NCBI RefSeq assembly: GCF_902833045.1
Contig: NZ_CADFDU010000001.1
Span: forward strand, 699,927-763,926
From: Burkholderia sp. BCC0322
GTDB taxonomy: Bacteria; Pseudomonadota; Gammaproteobacteria; Burkholderiales; Burkholderiaceae
Direction of reading: 5' to 3'
Length of the DNA: 64,000 bases
Shown here: in pieces, positions 41,087 through 49,741 of the stretch
Position numbering within the stretch: the first letter of the stretch is position 1
How the letters are laid out: the number at the start of each line of letters is the position of its first letter
Program-made: the position numbers and the translations under genes
The notes under the pieces: model-generated
The model's input: the letters and a program-made list of their open reading frames with translations, nothing else
Told to the model about the DNA's origin: nothing
The model's database searches: none

Positions 41087-43201
41087 TCAGAACGCGTAGC
41101 GCATGCCGGCGAACACGCTGCGTCCTTCACCCGGATAGAAGATCGCGGTGTTCGCGGTGCGCGCATTCGCGACCGTGCTGATGTCGCTCACGTAGCGCTT
41201 GTTGGTCAGGTTGCGTGCGTCGACGAACAGCGACAGCCCGTTGCGGAAGTCGTAACCGGCCTGCAGCCCGAGCAGCGTGTAGCTCGGCACGCGCAGCGTG
41301 TTCGCATCGTCGGCCCATGCGCCCGACGGCACCCAGTCGAGGGTCGCCGCGATGTGGAAGCCGCTCGGGCGCGCGTAACCCAGCGTCGCGCGCAGCACGT
41401 TCAACGGCACGCCCGCGATCCGGTTGTTGCCGTACTGCGGGTCGTTCTTGAAGCGGAAGTCGTTCAGGTTCCAGATGCCCGACAGCGTGACCTTGTCGCC
41501 CGCGCCGCGCCCCGTGACGTTACGCAGCAACTCGACCGACGCGCCGGCCTCGATCCCTTGCAGCACCGTCTTGTTCGCGTTGAACGTCGACGCCGGGACA
41601 TCCGGGTTCGTCGTGTACTGCAGCAACTGGTCGCGCACGAGCGAGCGATAGGCGGTCACGTCCCAGCTCACGCGCTCGCGCGAACCGCGCGTGCCGAACT
41701 CGATCGTCCACGCGTGCTGCGCCGCGAGCGGCGTGAAGCGCGTCGTGTTCGAGAAGGTCTGCGTGAGGTCGGTGAAGTCGGGCACGTCCTGGCTGCGCGT
41801 GACGTCGACGTAGGCCTGGGTGTTCGCATCCGGCTGCCACAGCAGCCCGAGCTTCGGGTTGACGCCGCTGTAGCTCGCATTCGTCGACTTGTAGTTCGGG
41901 TTGCGCGGCAGGCCGCCGTTGTCGATGTACTCGCGCACCGAGTGCAGTACCTTCACGCCGGTCATCAGCGCGACGGTCGGCACGAAGAACAACCGGTTCT
42001 CGACGTACGCCTCGTAGTTGAACGCCGTCTGCGTCGAGTCGAGCGTTTGCGCGCCCTTGTCGCCGTTGACGTTCACGTACTGGTTCGCCTGCGTGCGGCC
42101 GCCGAAGAAGCGCGCACCGACGATCAGGTCGTTGCGCATCCCGCCGAGCGTGAGGCGCCCCGTGTAGCGCGGGGCGAAGCCGTAGGTCCAGCCGTCCTGG
42201 TCGAGCGCCTGGAAGATCGGGTGATAGAGGCTCTTGTGGATCGCCCACGTGTCGAACTGCAGTTCGCCCGAATCGAGCTTCACCGTCGTGCGGTTCGCGA
42301 TCCGCTCGGTGCGCGTGTTGCGCGCCTGGTCGCCCGACACCGCGTTCGGCGCGGCCTTGGTCGGATTGCTCAGCGCGTCGGACAGCGACAGCGTGCCGGG
42401 CAGCAACTGGTCGACCACGTACACGCCGACGTAGAAGCGCGTCTCGACCGTCGGGCTGAACCGGTAGCCGACGTTCGCGTTGAACTGCTCGTATTGCCCC
42501 TTCGAATGATCGCGATAGCCGTCCGCGTGATTGACGCTGAAGTTCGCGAGGAAGTCGAGCGGGCCGAGCACGCGCGAGATCTGCGCGCTGGTGCGCACCG
42601 TGCCGTAGCTGCCGCCTTCCACGCGCACGATGTTCGGCGCGTCGGCGGTATGGGCGGTGGGCGTGATGAAGTCGATCGCGCCGCCGAGTGTCGACGCTCC
42701 GTACGCGAGGCCGTTGCCGCCCTTGTAGACCTGCACCGCCTGCAGCGCGAGCGGATCGATCTGGTAGTAGTCGCCGCTGCCGTCCGCGAGGTTGGTCGGG
42801 ATGCCGTCCTGCAGGATCTCGAGGCCGCGCGTATGGTATCCGCGGGCAATCCCCGAGCCGCGAATCGACAGCCGCAATTCCTGCCCGTAGCGGTTTTCGA
42901 CGAACACGCCGGGCACGTCCTTCAGCACGTCGCGCAGCGTGAATGCATAGGTGTTCCGGTAGCTGTCGGCGTCGACGAAACCGACCGAGCCGACCGTCTG
43001 GCCGAGCGTGCGTTTCAGGTCGTCGGTCGATTTCGACGTCAGCGAATCCGCCGTGCGGGTCGCGTTGACGTTGATGGCGGGCAGCGTCGAAGCGGCCGGC
43101 GCTTCGGCCGGCGCGGCGGCGCTTTGTGCGCATGCGCTCGAGGCGAACAGGACGGAGATCGCACCGGACAGCGCGACGGCAATACGGGTCAAGGGAAACA
43201 T
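41087..43201 (-). CDS. TonB-dependent receptor, second of the pair
   Basis: 704 residues. Signal peptide (MFPLTRIAVALSGAISVLFASSACA, part shown), then a plug with LPAINVNATRTAD, VPGVFVENRYGQELRLSIRG and VQVYKGGNGLAYGASTLGGA, and a barrel ending AGMRYAF. It resembles receptors of the FecA/PhuR-like or copper (NosA/OprC-like) size class; the ligand cannot be told. It is 160 bases downstream of the DUF2946-like gene on the same strand and upstream of the first receptor. Long open frames on the opposite strand here are composition shadows. Confidence 0.92.
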   Translation of the reverse strand: MFPLTRIAVALSGAISVLFASSACAQSAAAPAEAPAASTLPAINVNATRTADSLTSKSTDDLKRTLGQTVGSVGFVDADSYRNTYAFTLRDVLKDVPGVFVENRYGQELRLSIRGSGIARGYHTRGLEILQDGIPTNLADGSGDYYQIDPLALQAVQVYKGGNGLAYGASTLGGAIDFITPTAHTADAPNIVRVEGGSYGTVRTSAQISRVLGPLDFLANFSVNHADGYRDHSKGQYEQFNANVGYRFSPTVETRFYVGVYVVDQLLPGTLSLSDALSNPTKAAPNAVSGDQARNTRTERIANRTTVKLDSGELQFDTWAIHKSLYHPIFQALDQDGWTYGFAPRYTGRLTLGGMRNDLIVGARFFGGRTQANQYVNVNGDKGAQTLDSTQTAFNYEAYVENRLFFVPTVALMTGVKVLHSVREYIDNGGLPRNPNYKSTNASYSGVNPKLGLLWQPDANTQAYVDVTRSQDVPDFTDLTQTFSNTTRFTPLAAQHAWTIEFGTRGSRERVSWDVTAYRSLVRDQLLQYTTNPDVPASTFNANKTVLQGIEAGASVELLRNVTGRGAGDKVTLSGIWNLNDFRFKNDPQYGNNRIAGVPLNVLRATLGYARPSGFHIAATLDWVPSGAWADDANTLRVPSYTLLGLQAGYDFRNGLSLFVDARNLTNKRYVSDISTVANARTANTAIFYPGEGRSVFAGMRYAF

Positions 43202-43360
43202 GTCGTTGTGTGTGTGGTGATAGTGAATGCGGAACCGATACGGCACACGCCACGGCCGGCGCGCTGCGCGCGCTCGTGCGCGATTTCAGGTATCGGCGTG
43301 GTAGGCAAGCTGTGCGAACGACGCCGGCACGCACGTGCGTCGGCTCGTTCGAGAAGCGCG

Positions 43361-43792
43361 TCAGGCGCGGGCGGACGGTGGCCCGCGCGCGGCGAGCGCG
43401 TAGGGCTTCGACGGGGGGCGAGCAGGGAGGATCGGTGGCTCGGGCAGCGCATGCCGCACGGCCGGGGAGGCGGACAGGAGCACCGCGTACTGCAGCGGCG
43501 GATGGCCGGCGAGCAGGCCGCAATAGCCGCAGCGGTCGACATGCCGGTCGGACGGCGAATCCGACGGCGCATGCGGTTGCGCGTGCGTCACGAGCGTGTT
43601 GCCGGTTGCCGAGCAGATCGGCGCGGCCGGCAAGCCGTCGTCGGATGCGGCTGCGCGCAGTTGCGAGATCAGCGGCGCGACCAGCGCGAGCACGAGCGCG
43701 AACAGCCCGAGCCACGCCGTGGCCCGGGCTTGCCGTGTCGGCGCGCGGCGTGTGCCGGCGCGCGACGATTCAGGCGGCTGCGCGTGCCGCAC
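43361..43792 (-). CDS. DUF2946-like protein with CGYCG motif
   Basis: 143 residues if the GTG at 43792 is the start, which overlaps the end of the PepSY gene by 23 bases. A hydrophobic segment (WLGLFALVLALVAPLISQL) is followed by a periplasmic part with His-rich ATGNTLVTHAQPHAPSD and HVDRCGYCGLLAGH, the Cys-x2-Cys typical of DUF2946, and a Pro/Ala tail. Probably involved in metal handling with the PepSY protein and TonB receptor. The start codon is uncertain. Confidence 0.7.
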   Translation of the reverse strand: MRHAQPPESSRAGTRRAPTRQARATAWLGLFALVLALVAPLISQLRAAASDDGLPAAPICSATGNTLVTHAQPHAPSDSPSDRHVDRCGYCGLLAGHPPLQYAVLLSASPAVRHALPEPPILPARPPSKPYALAARGPPSARA

Positions 43793-45233
43793 GGCCGAAC
43801 AGCAGGCGGTCGATCAACCAGACCGCGACGATCGTCGCGCCCATCAGCGGAAAGACGATGCCGAGCAGCACGAGTCCCGCGGCCCAGCCGCGCATCGGCG
43901 GCGTGCCGCGTTCGCGCGACGGCGCGCCCAACTTGCCGGCCGGGCGGCGCTTCCACCACATCACGGTACCGGTGACGGCCATCGCGGCCAGCCCGAGCGA
44001 CAGGACCGCGCAGAGGATCTGGTTCGCGAGCCCGAAGTAGCGGCCCATGTGCAGCGACGTGCCGTACGACACGGCCTGCGATACCGCGCCGTAGTCGTCA
44101 TAGCGGATGTCCTTCAGCACGGCTCCGCTGTACTGGTCGATGTAGATCGTGCGCTCGGCCTTCGGGTCGGCCGGGAAGTACGACGCGGTGAACACGCCGT
44201 CCGTGCCGGACGGCAGCGCAAGCGTGTAGCCGCTCGTCACGCCGAGGCCCGCGACGATCGCGATCGCGCGCGCGAGCGGCAGCGGTGCCGGCGTCGGCGC
44301 CGACGGCGAGTGCGGCACGGGCACGTTGCCGACCGCCCACGGCGTTTGCGGCAGCGGCAGGTCGTCCATCACCATTCCCGGCATCGAATCGCCGGATTCG
44401 TGGTGATGACCCGACGGCGCAGCGGCCTGGGCAGGCGCGGGCGCCGCGGCAGCACCCGGGCGCGTCGAGCGCACCGACCCGCCGCCCCATGCGCCTTCCG
44501 GCGCGCCGAGGTTCACGGTCGCGGCCAGCGCCTTGAAGTTCTTGCCCCACGAGCCCGACCACGGCAGCCCGGTCAGGATGAACGCCACCGTGCCGGCTGC
44601 GAGCCAGATGCCGGCCGTCGCGTGGAGGTTTTTCCACAGCGGCCGGCCGCGCAGCGACAGGTCGGGACGCAGCGCCTGCCCGACGCGCGCCGCGCCTCGC
44701 GGCCACCACAGCGCGATGCCGGTGCCGATCATCACGAAGGTCCAGCACGCGGCGAGTTCCATCAGCAACTCGCCGGTCTTGCCGAGCAGCAGCTTGCGAT
44801 GCAGCATCCGGTCGATCTGCATGAAGCGGTTCTCGACGCTCAGCGTGCCGAGCACGCTGCCGTCGTACGGGTTCACATACACGCTCTCGCGGCTGCCGTC
44901 GCGCAGCCGGAACACGTATTCGGCGCTGCGGTCCGGCGCGGTCGAGACCTGGACGGACACCGGCGTCGCGCCGGCCGGCATCGCGGCGCGCGCGTTCGCG
45001 AGCAGCGCGTCGGCATCGAGCCGCGGTGTGGCGCGCGGCTCGACGACGAGCCGGTGCGGATACAGCAGCGGCTCGATCTGCGGCTGGAAGCAGTAGAGCG
45101 TTCCGGTGATCGCGAGGACCACCAGGAACGGCATGACGAACAGGCCGGCATAGAAGTGCCAGCGCCAGAGCGTCCGGTAGCCGGCGTGGGCGGATTGGGC
45201 GGGCGAGAGGGCTCGCTCGACGGTGGTCGACAT
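43770..45233 (-). CDS. PepSY-domain membrane protein (PiuB-like)
   Basis: 487 residues with four or more membrane helices: WHFYAGLFVMPFLVVLAITGTLYCF near the start, a mid pair, and a last helix near LVLLGIVFPLMGATIVAVWLI. It is the PepSY/PiuB type often found with TonB receptors, where it may act as an inner-membrane reductase in metal-chelate use. A periplasmic loop has GHHHESGDSMPGMVM, a His/Met cluster that suggests copper. It lies between the 161-residue exported protein and the DUF2946-like gene on one strand, with overlap to the latter. Function inferred from family and neighbours. Confidence 0.88.
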   Translation of the reverse strand: MSTTVERALSPAQSAHAGYRTLWRWHFYAGLFVMPFLVVLAITGTLYCFQPQIEPLLYPHRLVVEPRATPRLDADALLANARAAMPAGATPVSVQVSTAPDRSAEYVFRLRDGSRESVYVNPYDGSVLGTLSVENRFMQIDRMLHRKLLLGKTGELLMELAACWTFVMIGTGIALWWPRGAARVGQALRPDLSLRGRPLWKNLHATAGIWLAAGTVAFILTGLPWSGSWGKNFKALAATVNLGAPEGAWGGGSVRSTRPGAAAAPAPAQAAAPSGHHHESGDSMPGMVMDDLPLPQTPWAVGNVPVPHSPSAPTPAPLPLARAIAIVAGLGVTSGYTLALPSGTDGVFTASYFPADPKAERTIYIDQYSGAVLKDIRYDDYGAVSQAVSYGTSLHMGRYFGLANQILCAVLSLGLAAMAVTGTVMWWKRRPAGKLGAPSRERGTPPMRGWAAGLVLLGIVFPLMGATIVAVWLIDRLLFGRAARAAA

Positions 45234-45476
45234 GGTGTCAGCTCCTCGTGTTCGTTGAGCGGCCGCGCCGGCGCGAGCCGACGGGCGTCAACGCGCGTTG
45301 CGCCCGCCAGCGCGCATCGATGGAACGGGCGGCGCGGCGTCATGCGCGGAAGGGGCGCATGACGGCGTCGCCCGCGCGATGCGGGCATGCAGGTGAACGC
45401 TTTGAATCAGGTCGTGTGAGACGAACGGAATGCAGGCCAGCGCACGTCGACGTGCACGAGCCGCTGGGCGGAACCG

Positions 45477-45962
45477 TCAGCAGAACAGAGGAGGAGCGCG
45501 GGAGGGGGGGCGATCGTCGAAGATCGATCGCACGACGGGAAACCGGTCGAAGCGAATCCGGAAGCGCCGCGGCGCGACGGCGGGAAACAGCAGCACCCGC
45601 AGCACGAACGACGCCAGCGCCGTGAACAGCGCGGCGCCGAATACGCACAGGCTGTCGCCGCTGCCGGACGACGCCGTCTGGTCGGCATGCGCGTCATGCT
45701 TGAGCACATCGGCGAGCGCCCGCGCATCGTTGGCCGGTGTGATCGGCGCGCCGGCATCGAAGCGGGCGGCGAGTGCAGCCACATTGACGATCAGCGGGCC
45801 GCGGCCCGAACACAGTACCACCGAGCCCGCATCCGGACCGTCCGGATCGAGCATCACGGCGCCCGACATCAGCGCGCGGGACAGCAGCGTCACGAGGAGG
45901 AACCCCCACAGAAGCTGTCGCGCGACGCCTTGCCGGAGCAGGAAGTGGCGAAGTGCGTTCAT
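45477..45962 (-). CDS. Hypothetical exported/membrane protein, DUF2946-like context
   Basis: 161 residues from the ATG at 45962. One N-terminal hydrophobic segment (ARQLLWGFLLVTLLSRALMSG) and one near the C-terminus (SLCVFGAALFTALASFVLRVLL) frame a periplasmic stretch with single Cys residues (VVLCSGRGP and DSLCVFG) and His-rich DVLKHDAHADQ. It is the first of the PepSY-DUF2946-TonB run on the minus strand, 243 bases before the PepSY gene. It may be another copper-site protein of the group; not recognised with certainty. Confidence 0.6.
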   Translation of the reverse strand: MNALRHFLLRQGVARQLLWGFLLVTLLSRALMSGAVMLDPDGPDAGSVVLCSGRGPLIVNVAALAARFDAGAPITPANDARALADVLKHDAHADQTASSGSGDSLCVFGAALFTALASFVLRVLLFPAVAPRRFRIRFDRFPVVRSIFDDRPPSRAPPLFC

Positions 45963-46065
45963 GGCGCGCGATTGTACCTCCGTTTGCGCGGAGGAGCCGG
46001 CTGGCACGCTGATTCGCGGTATCAGCCCGGCGTGCGGCCGGAAGCGGATGGGGCGCCCGCTGCGG

Positions 46066-46611
46066 CTATCCGGAACCGAACGATCCGCCGCCGGGCGGTG
46101 TGTTCGCCGGGCCATATGACCAGGTGCCGTCCGCGCGGGCGGTCAGCACGTTGCCGGAACGCCGGTCGTACAGATGCCACTGTTCGTCGGCCGGGTCGTC
46201 GCCGTAGGGCCAGGTCGTCAGCTTGCCGCCGAGATCGAAGTCGAACGCCCACGAACCCGGCTGCGCGCAGGGCGCGATCGATTGCAGGATCTGTCCGTCG
46301 AGCCGTTGCGCGGCGGCCGCGATGTCGCCGGATCGGGATTCGCTGTGCGCGAGTTCGTGACCGTCGAGCGCGATCGACCAATGGCAGTAGCAGATCCACA
46401 GATGCCCGTTGCCGGCGACCGTCACGCGCCGCGACGCGAGCCTGTCGCGCGCCGCCGCGGACAGGCCGGGCGAGCCGGCGAGCGGCTCCCTGACGTACAG
46501 CGCGGGTTGCCCGAACTCGAACGTGAGAAAGCTGCCCTGGCCCTTCGTCACGGACCAGGCCGGGGTTGTGCAGATGGCCGACCAGATCCGGTCGAAGTCG
46601 ACGGCGTTCAC
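46066..46611 (-). CDS. Hypothetical protein
   Basis: 181 residues from a GTG at 46611, which lies at the stop codon of the preceding small gene, so translation is coupled. The content is mixed alpha/beta with aromatic segments (HLWICYCHWSIALDG, SWAFDFDLGGKLTTWPYG, DEQWHLYDRRSGNVLTA) and a Gly-rich tail. No signal peptide or membrane helix. I do not recognise the family. It is the last of three small hypothetical genes on the minus strand. Confidence 0.6.
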   Translation of the reverse strand: MNAVDFDRIWSAICTTPAWSVTKGQGSFLTFEFGQPALYVREPLAGSPGLSAAARDRLASRRVTVAGNGHLWICYCHWSIALDGHELAHSESRSGDIAAAAQRLDGQILQSIAPCAQPGSWAFDFDLGGKLTTWPYGDDPADEQWHLYDRRSGNVLTARADGTWSYGPANTPPGGGSFGSG

Positions 46612-46841
46612 GGCGCGGGCCTCACCTCGGCGAAACCGGACTCGTCGTCGGCGGCGCTGCCGTCATCGCCGGCCAGCAGATCGGACAGGTCGGCCGGCGA
46701 CAAGCGGCGCATCGTCCGCTCGACGTCGTGATCGTGGCGGCGATCGTTCGGGTCGAGATGCTTCTGCGCGTTGCGGCCGTAGCGTTTCACGAACACGCCG
46801 AGTGCGCCGGCCAGACGGTTTCTCCGGTTCCTGGCGATCAT
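46608..46841 (-). CDS. Small hypothetical protein
   Basis: 77 residues from the ATG at 46841. The first half is very basic (ARNRRNRLAGALGVFVKRYGRNAQKHLDPNDRR, partly shown), the second acidic (LSDLLAGDDGSAADDESG). This charge split is typical of small adaptor or nucleic-acid-associated proteins. It overlaps the start of the next gene by four bases and follows the 107-residue hypothetical at 46935-47258. Unknown function. Confidence 0.6.
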   Translation of the reverse strand: MIARNRRNRLAGALGVFVKRYGRNAQKHLDPNDRRHDHDVERTMRRLSPADLSDLLAGDDGSAADDESGFAEVRPAP

Positions 46842-46934
46842 GCGGCGAGGTCGTCGGGCATGCGCGCGCCGCGAATCGGGAGGGGCCGCCGCGGTCGTGC
46901 GTGACGCCCGCGGCAGCCGATGCATTGCGCCGGC

Positions 46935-47258
46935 TCAGGCCGGATACGCATCGTCGACTTTCAGGTTCGCGAGCCGGAACAGCGTGCGCAGCGTCTGCGG
47001 ATGAATGTCGCGGTGCGCGGCGAGCGACGTCAGCATGAAGTCGAGCACCTTCGCGTAGCGGAGCAGCACGAGGCAGCGCGCGAGGTCGGGCGTGCGGCCG
47101 CGCATGTCCTCGGCGAGGTGAACCATTTCGGTGGACAGCGAGCGTGCCATCTCGAGTTCCATCTGCTGTTTTTCGGTCCAGTCGGGCAACGGCTGTTCGA
47201 GCAGCTTCGCGAGAAAGAGCTGGAACGACGTGTCGGACGAATTGGGCAGCGTATCCAT
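46935..47258 (-). CDS. Small alpha-helical hypothetical protein
   Basis: 107 residues from the ATG at 47258, chosen because the longer frame to 47354 starts with Arg/Thr-rich sequence of no signal. The protein is almost wholly helical (SFQLFLAKLLEQPLPDWTEK, ARCLVLLRYAKVLDFMLTSL, PQTLRTLFRLANLKVDDAYP). It has no membrane segment. It leads two other small hypothetical genes in the same direction. Family not recognised. Confidence 0.6.
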   Translation of the reverse strand: MDTLPNSSDTSFQLFLAKLLEQPLPDWTEKQQMELEMARSLSTEMVHLAEDMRGRTPDLARCLVLLRYAKVLDFMLTSLAAHRDIHPQTLRTLFRLANLKVDDAYPA

Positions 47259-47850
47259 GAAGGGCCTCGTAACTTGCTCGGATCGTTCGGGCGTGTCCGG
47301 TGGATGCGCCCGAAGGTGGGTTCGTGTCCGCGCGGTGAACGGCGCGGTTGTCACCCGAACGGAATGCAGTTTTCGTACCAGCGCCGCGAGACGATTGTTG
47401 AGTATTGTTGAGCCGCGATGCGAGGCGGGCGGCGAGTCCCGCCGATACTGGGTAGCGGAGGTGATCGAGGCGGCCGTCTAGATGCGTGGCGCGACGCATA
47501 TCGGGTACGCGGAGCGGCTCGCCGAGGCGAAATGCTTCACGGATGTAACGTAACGCCGGGATAAATTGCGTGGCGCGTTCCCCGCGTGTCTGACGAAACG
47601 GGCCGGCGCGCGTGTGCCGCCTGCGCCCGCCGGGCGTCCGGGCCGCCGGAAGCGGTGGAAATGGAAGTCCGCCATGGTCGGCAAAAACCGCCGGCGAATG
47701 TGACGGGTGTTTCAAAACCGAGACGGATTCGCGTGCGGCAACCCGGAAGCGCGGCCCGTCCAACTGGCCCAGCGAATGGAAGGGCAATTGTCCATGGGCA
47801 GACGGCGCGCGTTTGCCAACAATCCCCTAACCATCCTTGCGAGGTTCGAC
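47259..47850. other. Intergenic region between divergent small hypotheticals and LysE
   Basis: About 590 bases without a credible gene; frames on both strands are Arg/Ala-rich shadows. Promoters for both directions should lie here. No operator was recognised. Confidence 0.4.
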
Positions 47851-48483
47851 ATGAGCGTCCACGCCTTCTTCTCGGCCAACCTGCTGCTGGCCTACACGGC
47901 CTATTTCATCGGTACGGCCAGCCCCGGGCCAAGCAATCTCGCGATCATGTCCGTCGCCGCGAACCAGGGCCGCAAGGCGGCGCTCGCGTTCGCGCTCGGC
48001 GTCATGTCCGGGTCGATGCTCTGGGCGACGGTGGCGGCGCTCGGCGTGTCGGCCGCGTTGCTCGCGTGGTCGAAGCTGCTGGTCGCGATCAAGCTGTTCG
48101 GCGGGGTGTATCTGCTGTGGCTCGCGTTCAAGTCGGGGCGCACGGCGCTGTCGGGCAAGGGGGCAGCGTCGCTGAACGCAGCAGGCGAGCAGCGGCTGTC
48201 GCGCTTCTATGTGCGTGGCGCGATGCTGCACCTGACCAATCCGAAAGCGATCCTCGTGTGGGTGTCGATCGTGGCGCTGTCATCGAACGGCGCGGGCGCG
48301 TCGCACGGCGCCGTCGTGCCGGGCTGCCTCGTGATCGGGTGCCTGGTGTTCGGCGGTTACGCACTCGTGTTCTCGATGGACGGTGCGCGCCGGCTGTACG
48401 TGCGCGGCCGGCGCGCGATGGAAGCGTGTCTTGCCGTCGTGTTCGGCGTGGCGGGGATCAGGCTGCTGGCGTCGAACGTCTGA
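47851..48483 (+). CDS. LysE/RhtB-family amino acid exporter
   Basis: 210 residues from the ATG at 47851 with GCGAGG upstream; the longer frame has no signal. Five to six membrane helices are visible, and the family blocks AYFIGTASPGPSNLAIMSVA (near 15-34), GVMSGSMLWATVAALG, KLFGGVYLLWLAFKS and LTNPKAILVWVSIVAL are present. Such proteins export amino acids or homoserine lactone-like metabolites. It is alone on the plus strand and convergent with a LysR gene 18 bases away. Substrate unknown. Confidence 0.9.
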   Translation: MSVHAFFSANLLLAYTAYFIGTASPGPSNLAIMSVAANQGRKAALAFALGVMSGSMLWATVAALGVSAALLAWSKLLVAIKLFGGVYLLWLAFKSGRTALSGKGAASLNAAGEQRLSRFYVRGAMLHLTNPKAILVWVSIVALSSNGAGASHGAVVPGCLVIGCLVFGGYALVFSMDGARRLYVRGRRAMEACLAVVFGVAGIRLLASNV

Positions 48484-48501
48484 GGTGGCGCACCCGCGCA
48501 T

Positions 48502-49470
48502 CTAGCGGGCAGCGCGCCGGGTTGCCGGGCGCCCGGCGCTGCCCGGCTGCTCCGCCGGACGCGTGAACAGCGACACGATCGTCTGCCGCAGCCAGCGGTG
48601 CGCGGGATGGCTGTCCCAGCGCTGATGCCAGATCACGCAGTAGGGCCGCGCGGGCATGCGCACCGGAGGTTGCCGCGACACCAGTTCCTTTTCATGGATC
48701 GATAGATCGAGCAGTGTGGTCGGCAGCACGCCGATGAAATCCGACTCCCGGATGATCGCCAGCGCGGGCGAGTACGCATTCAGCGTGAGGACGAGATTGC
48801 GTTGCAGGCCGTGCGCGGAGAGCAGGCTGTCGTACACCGGCACCCGCATGCCCGAAAACCCGACGTCGAGATGCCGCGCCGCGAGGAAGCGCTTCAGCGT
48901 GAGCGGCCCCTTCGCGAGCGGGTGATCCTTGCGCATCAAGCAACTCCAGTGGATCGGCCACATCTCGTGCGTGCGCACGCCGCTGCTCGGGCTCGAGTCG
49001 TTCAGGTAGCCGCCGATCGCGAGATCGACGCCGCCGCGGTCGAACATGCCCGGCAGGTCGGCGACGCTGAACGGCGTGAGCTCGATCCGCATCGACGGAG
49101 CATGCGTGCCCATGTATCGCGCGAGGCGCGGCATGATGCGCTCGACCGAGTAGTCCGACATCGCGATCGTAAAGGTGCCCCGATGTGCTTGCGGGTCGAA
49201 CTGGTCGGGCGAGATCGCCTGCTTCAATGCGTCGAAGTGCGGCTGGACCGCCGACCACAGCTCGCGCGCACGCGCGGTCGGCCGCACGCCCGAGACGGTC
49301 TTCTCGAACAGCACGTCGTCGAGCGATTCGCGCAGCCTGCGCAGCGCATTGCTGACCGCCGACTGTGAAAGCGCCAGCCGCTCGGCGGCGCGCGTGACGT
49401 TGCCTTCGGCCATCAATGCCGCGAACACGCGCAGCAGGTTGAGGTCGAGCTGGCGGAACACATCCTTCAT
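48502..49470 (-). CDS. LysR-family regulator (NodD-like type)
   Basis: 322 residues. FRQLDLNLLRVFAALMAEGN at the start, the helix-turn-helix VTRAAERLALSQSAVSNALRRLR, and the effector domain beginning near 90 (GTFTIAMSDYSVERIMPRL) mark the NodD/LinR/PcpR-like subgroup. The start at 49470 is set by conserved KDVFRQLDLN. It is divergent, with about 270 bases between, from an MFS carrier that is followed by an M24-type hydrolase, the likely target pair. No effector can be named. Confidence 0.92.
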   Translation of the reverse strand: MKDVFRQLDLNLLRVFAALMAEGNVTRAAERLALSQSAVSNALRRLRESLDDVLFEKTVSGVRPTARARELWSAVQPHFDALKQAISPDQFDPQAHRGTFTIAMSDYSVERIMPRLARYMGTHAPSMRIELTPFSVADLPGMFDRGGVDLAIGGYLNDSSPSSGVRTHEMWPIHWSCLMRKDHPLAKGPLTLKRFLAARHLDVGFSGMRVPVYDSLLSAHGLQRNLVLTLNAYSPALAIIRESDFIGVLPTTLLDLSIHEKELVSRQPPVRMPARPYCVIWHQRWDSHPAHRWLRQTIVSLFTRPAEQPGSAGRPATRRAAR

Positions 49471-49741
49471 CGCACATCTCCGGTTCGGGTGCCGGCATCC
49501 CGCACATGGCTGCGGAAAGCGGAACGTTGCGGCTGCCAGTGTCCGCGCGACACGGCATGCGGGCAAGGCCGCGTTTGCCCTTGCAGCAAGCCGGCCTGGC
49601 GGCCCGACGAAGCCGCATGCAGGCTCACACCATTATTCACGTTGGTGATGATCATATTCCGGAAATCCGTTGGACGCGGTAACGGTGCGCATCGAACATG
49701 AGCACGAAGCCACTGCAGCCAGCAGGTGGAGGAGACAGACG

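Noticed and set aside
41060-43975. A 971-codon open frame on the plus strand
   Set aside because: It runs antisense to two well-supported genes (a TonB receptor and a DUF2946-like protein), is Arg/Val/Ala-rich, has no start signal and no family pattern. It is a shadow caused by high GC at third positions.
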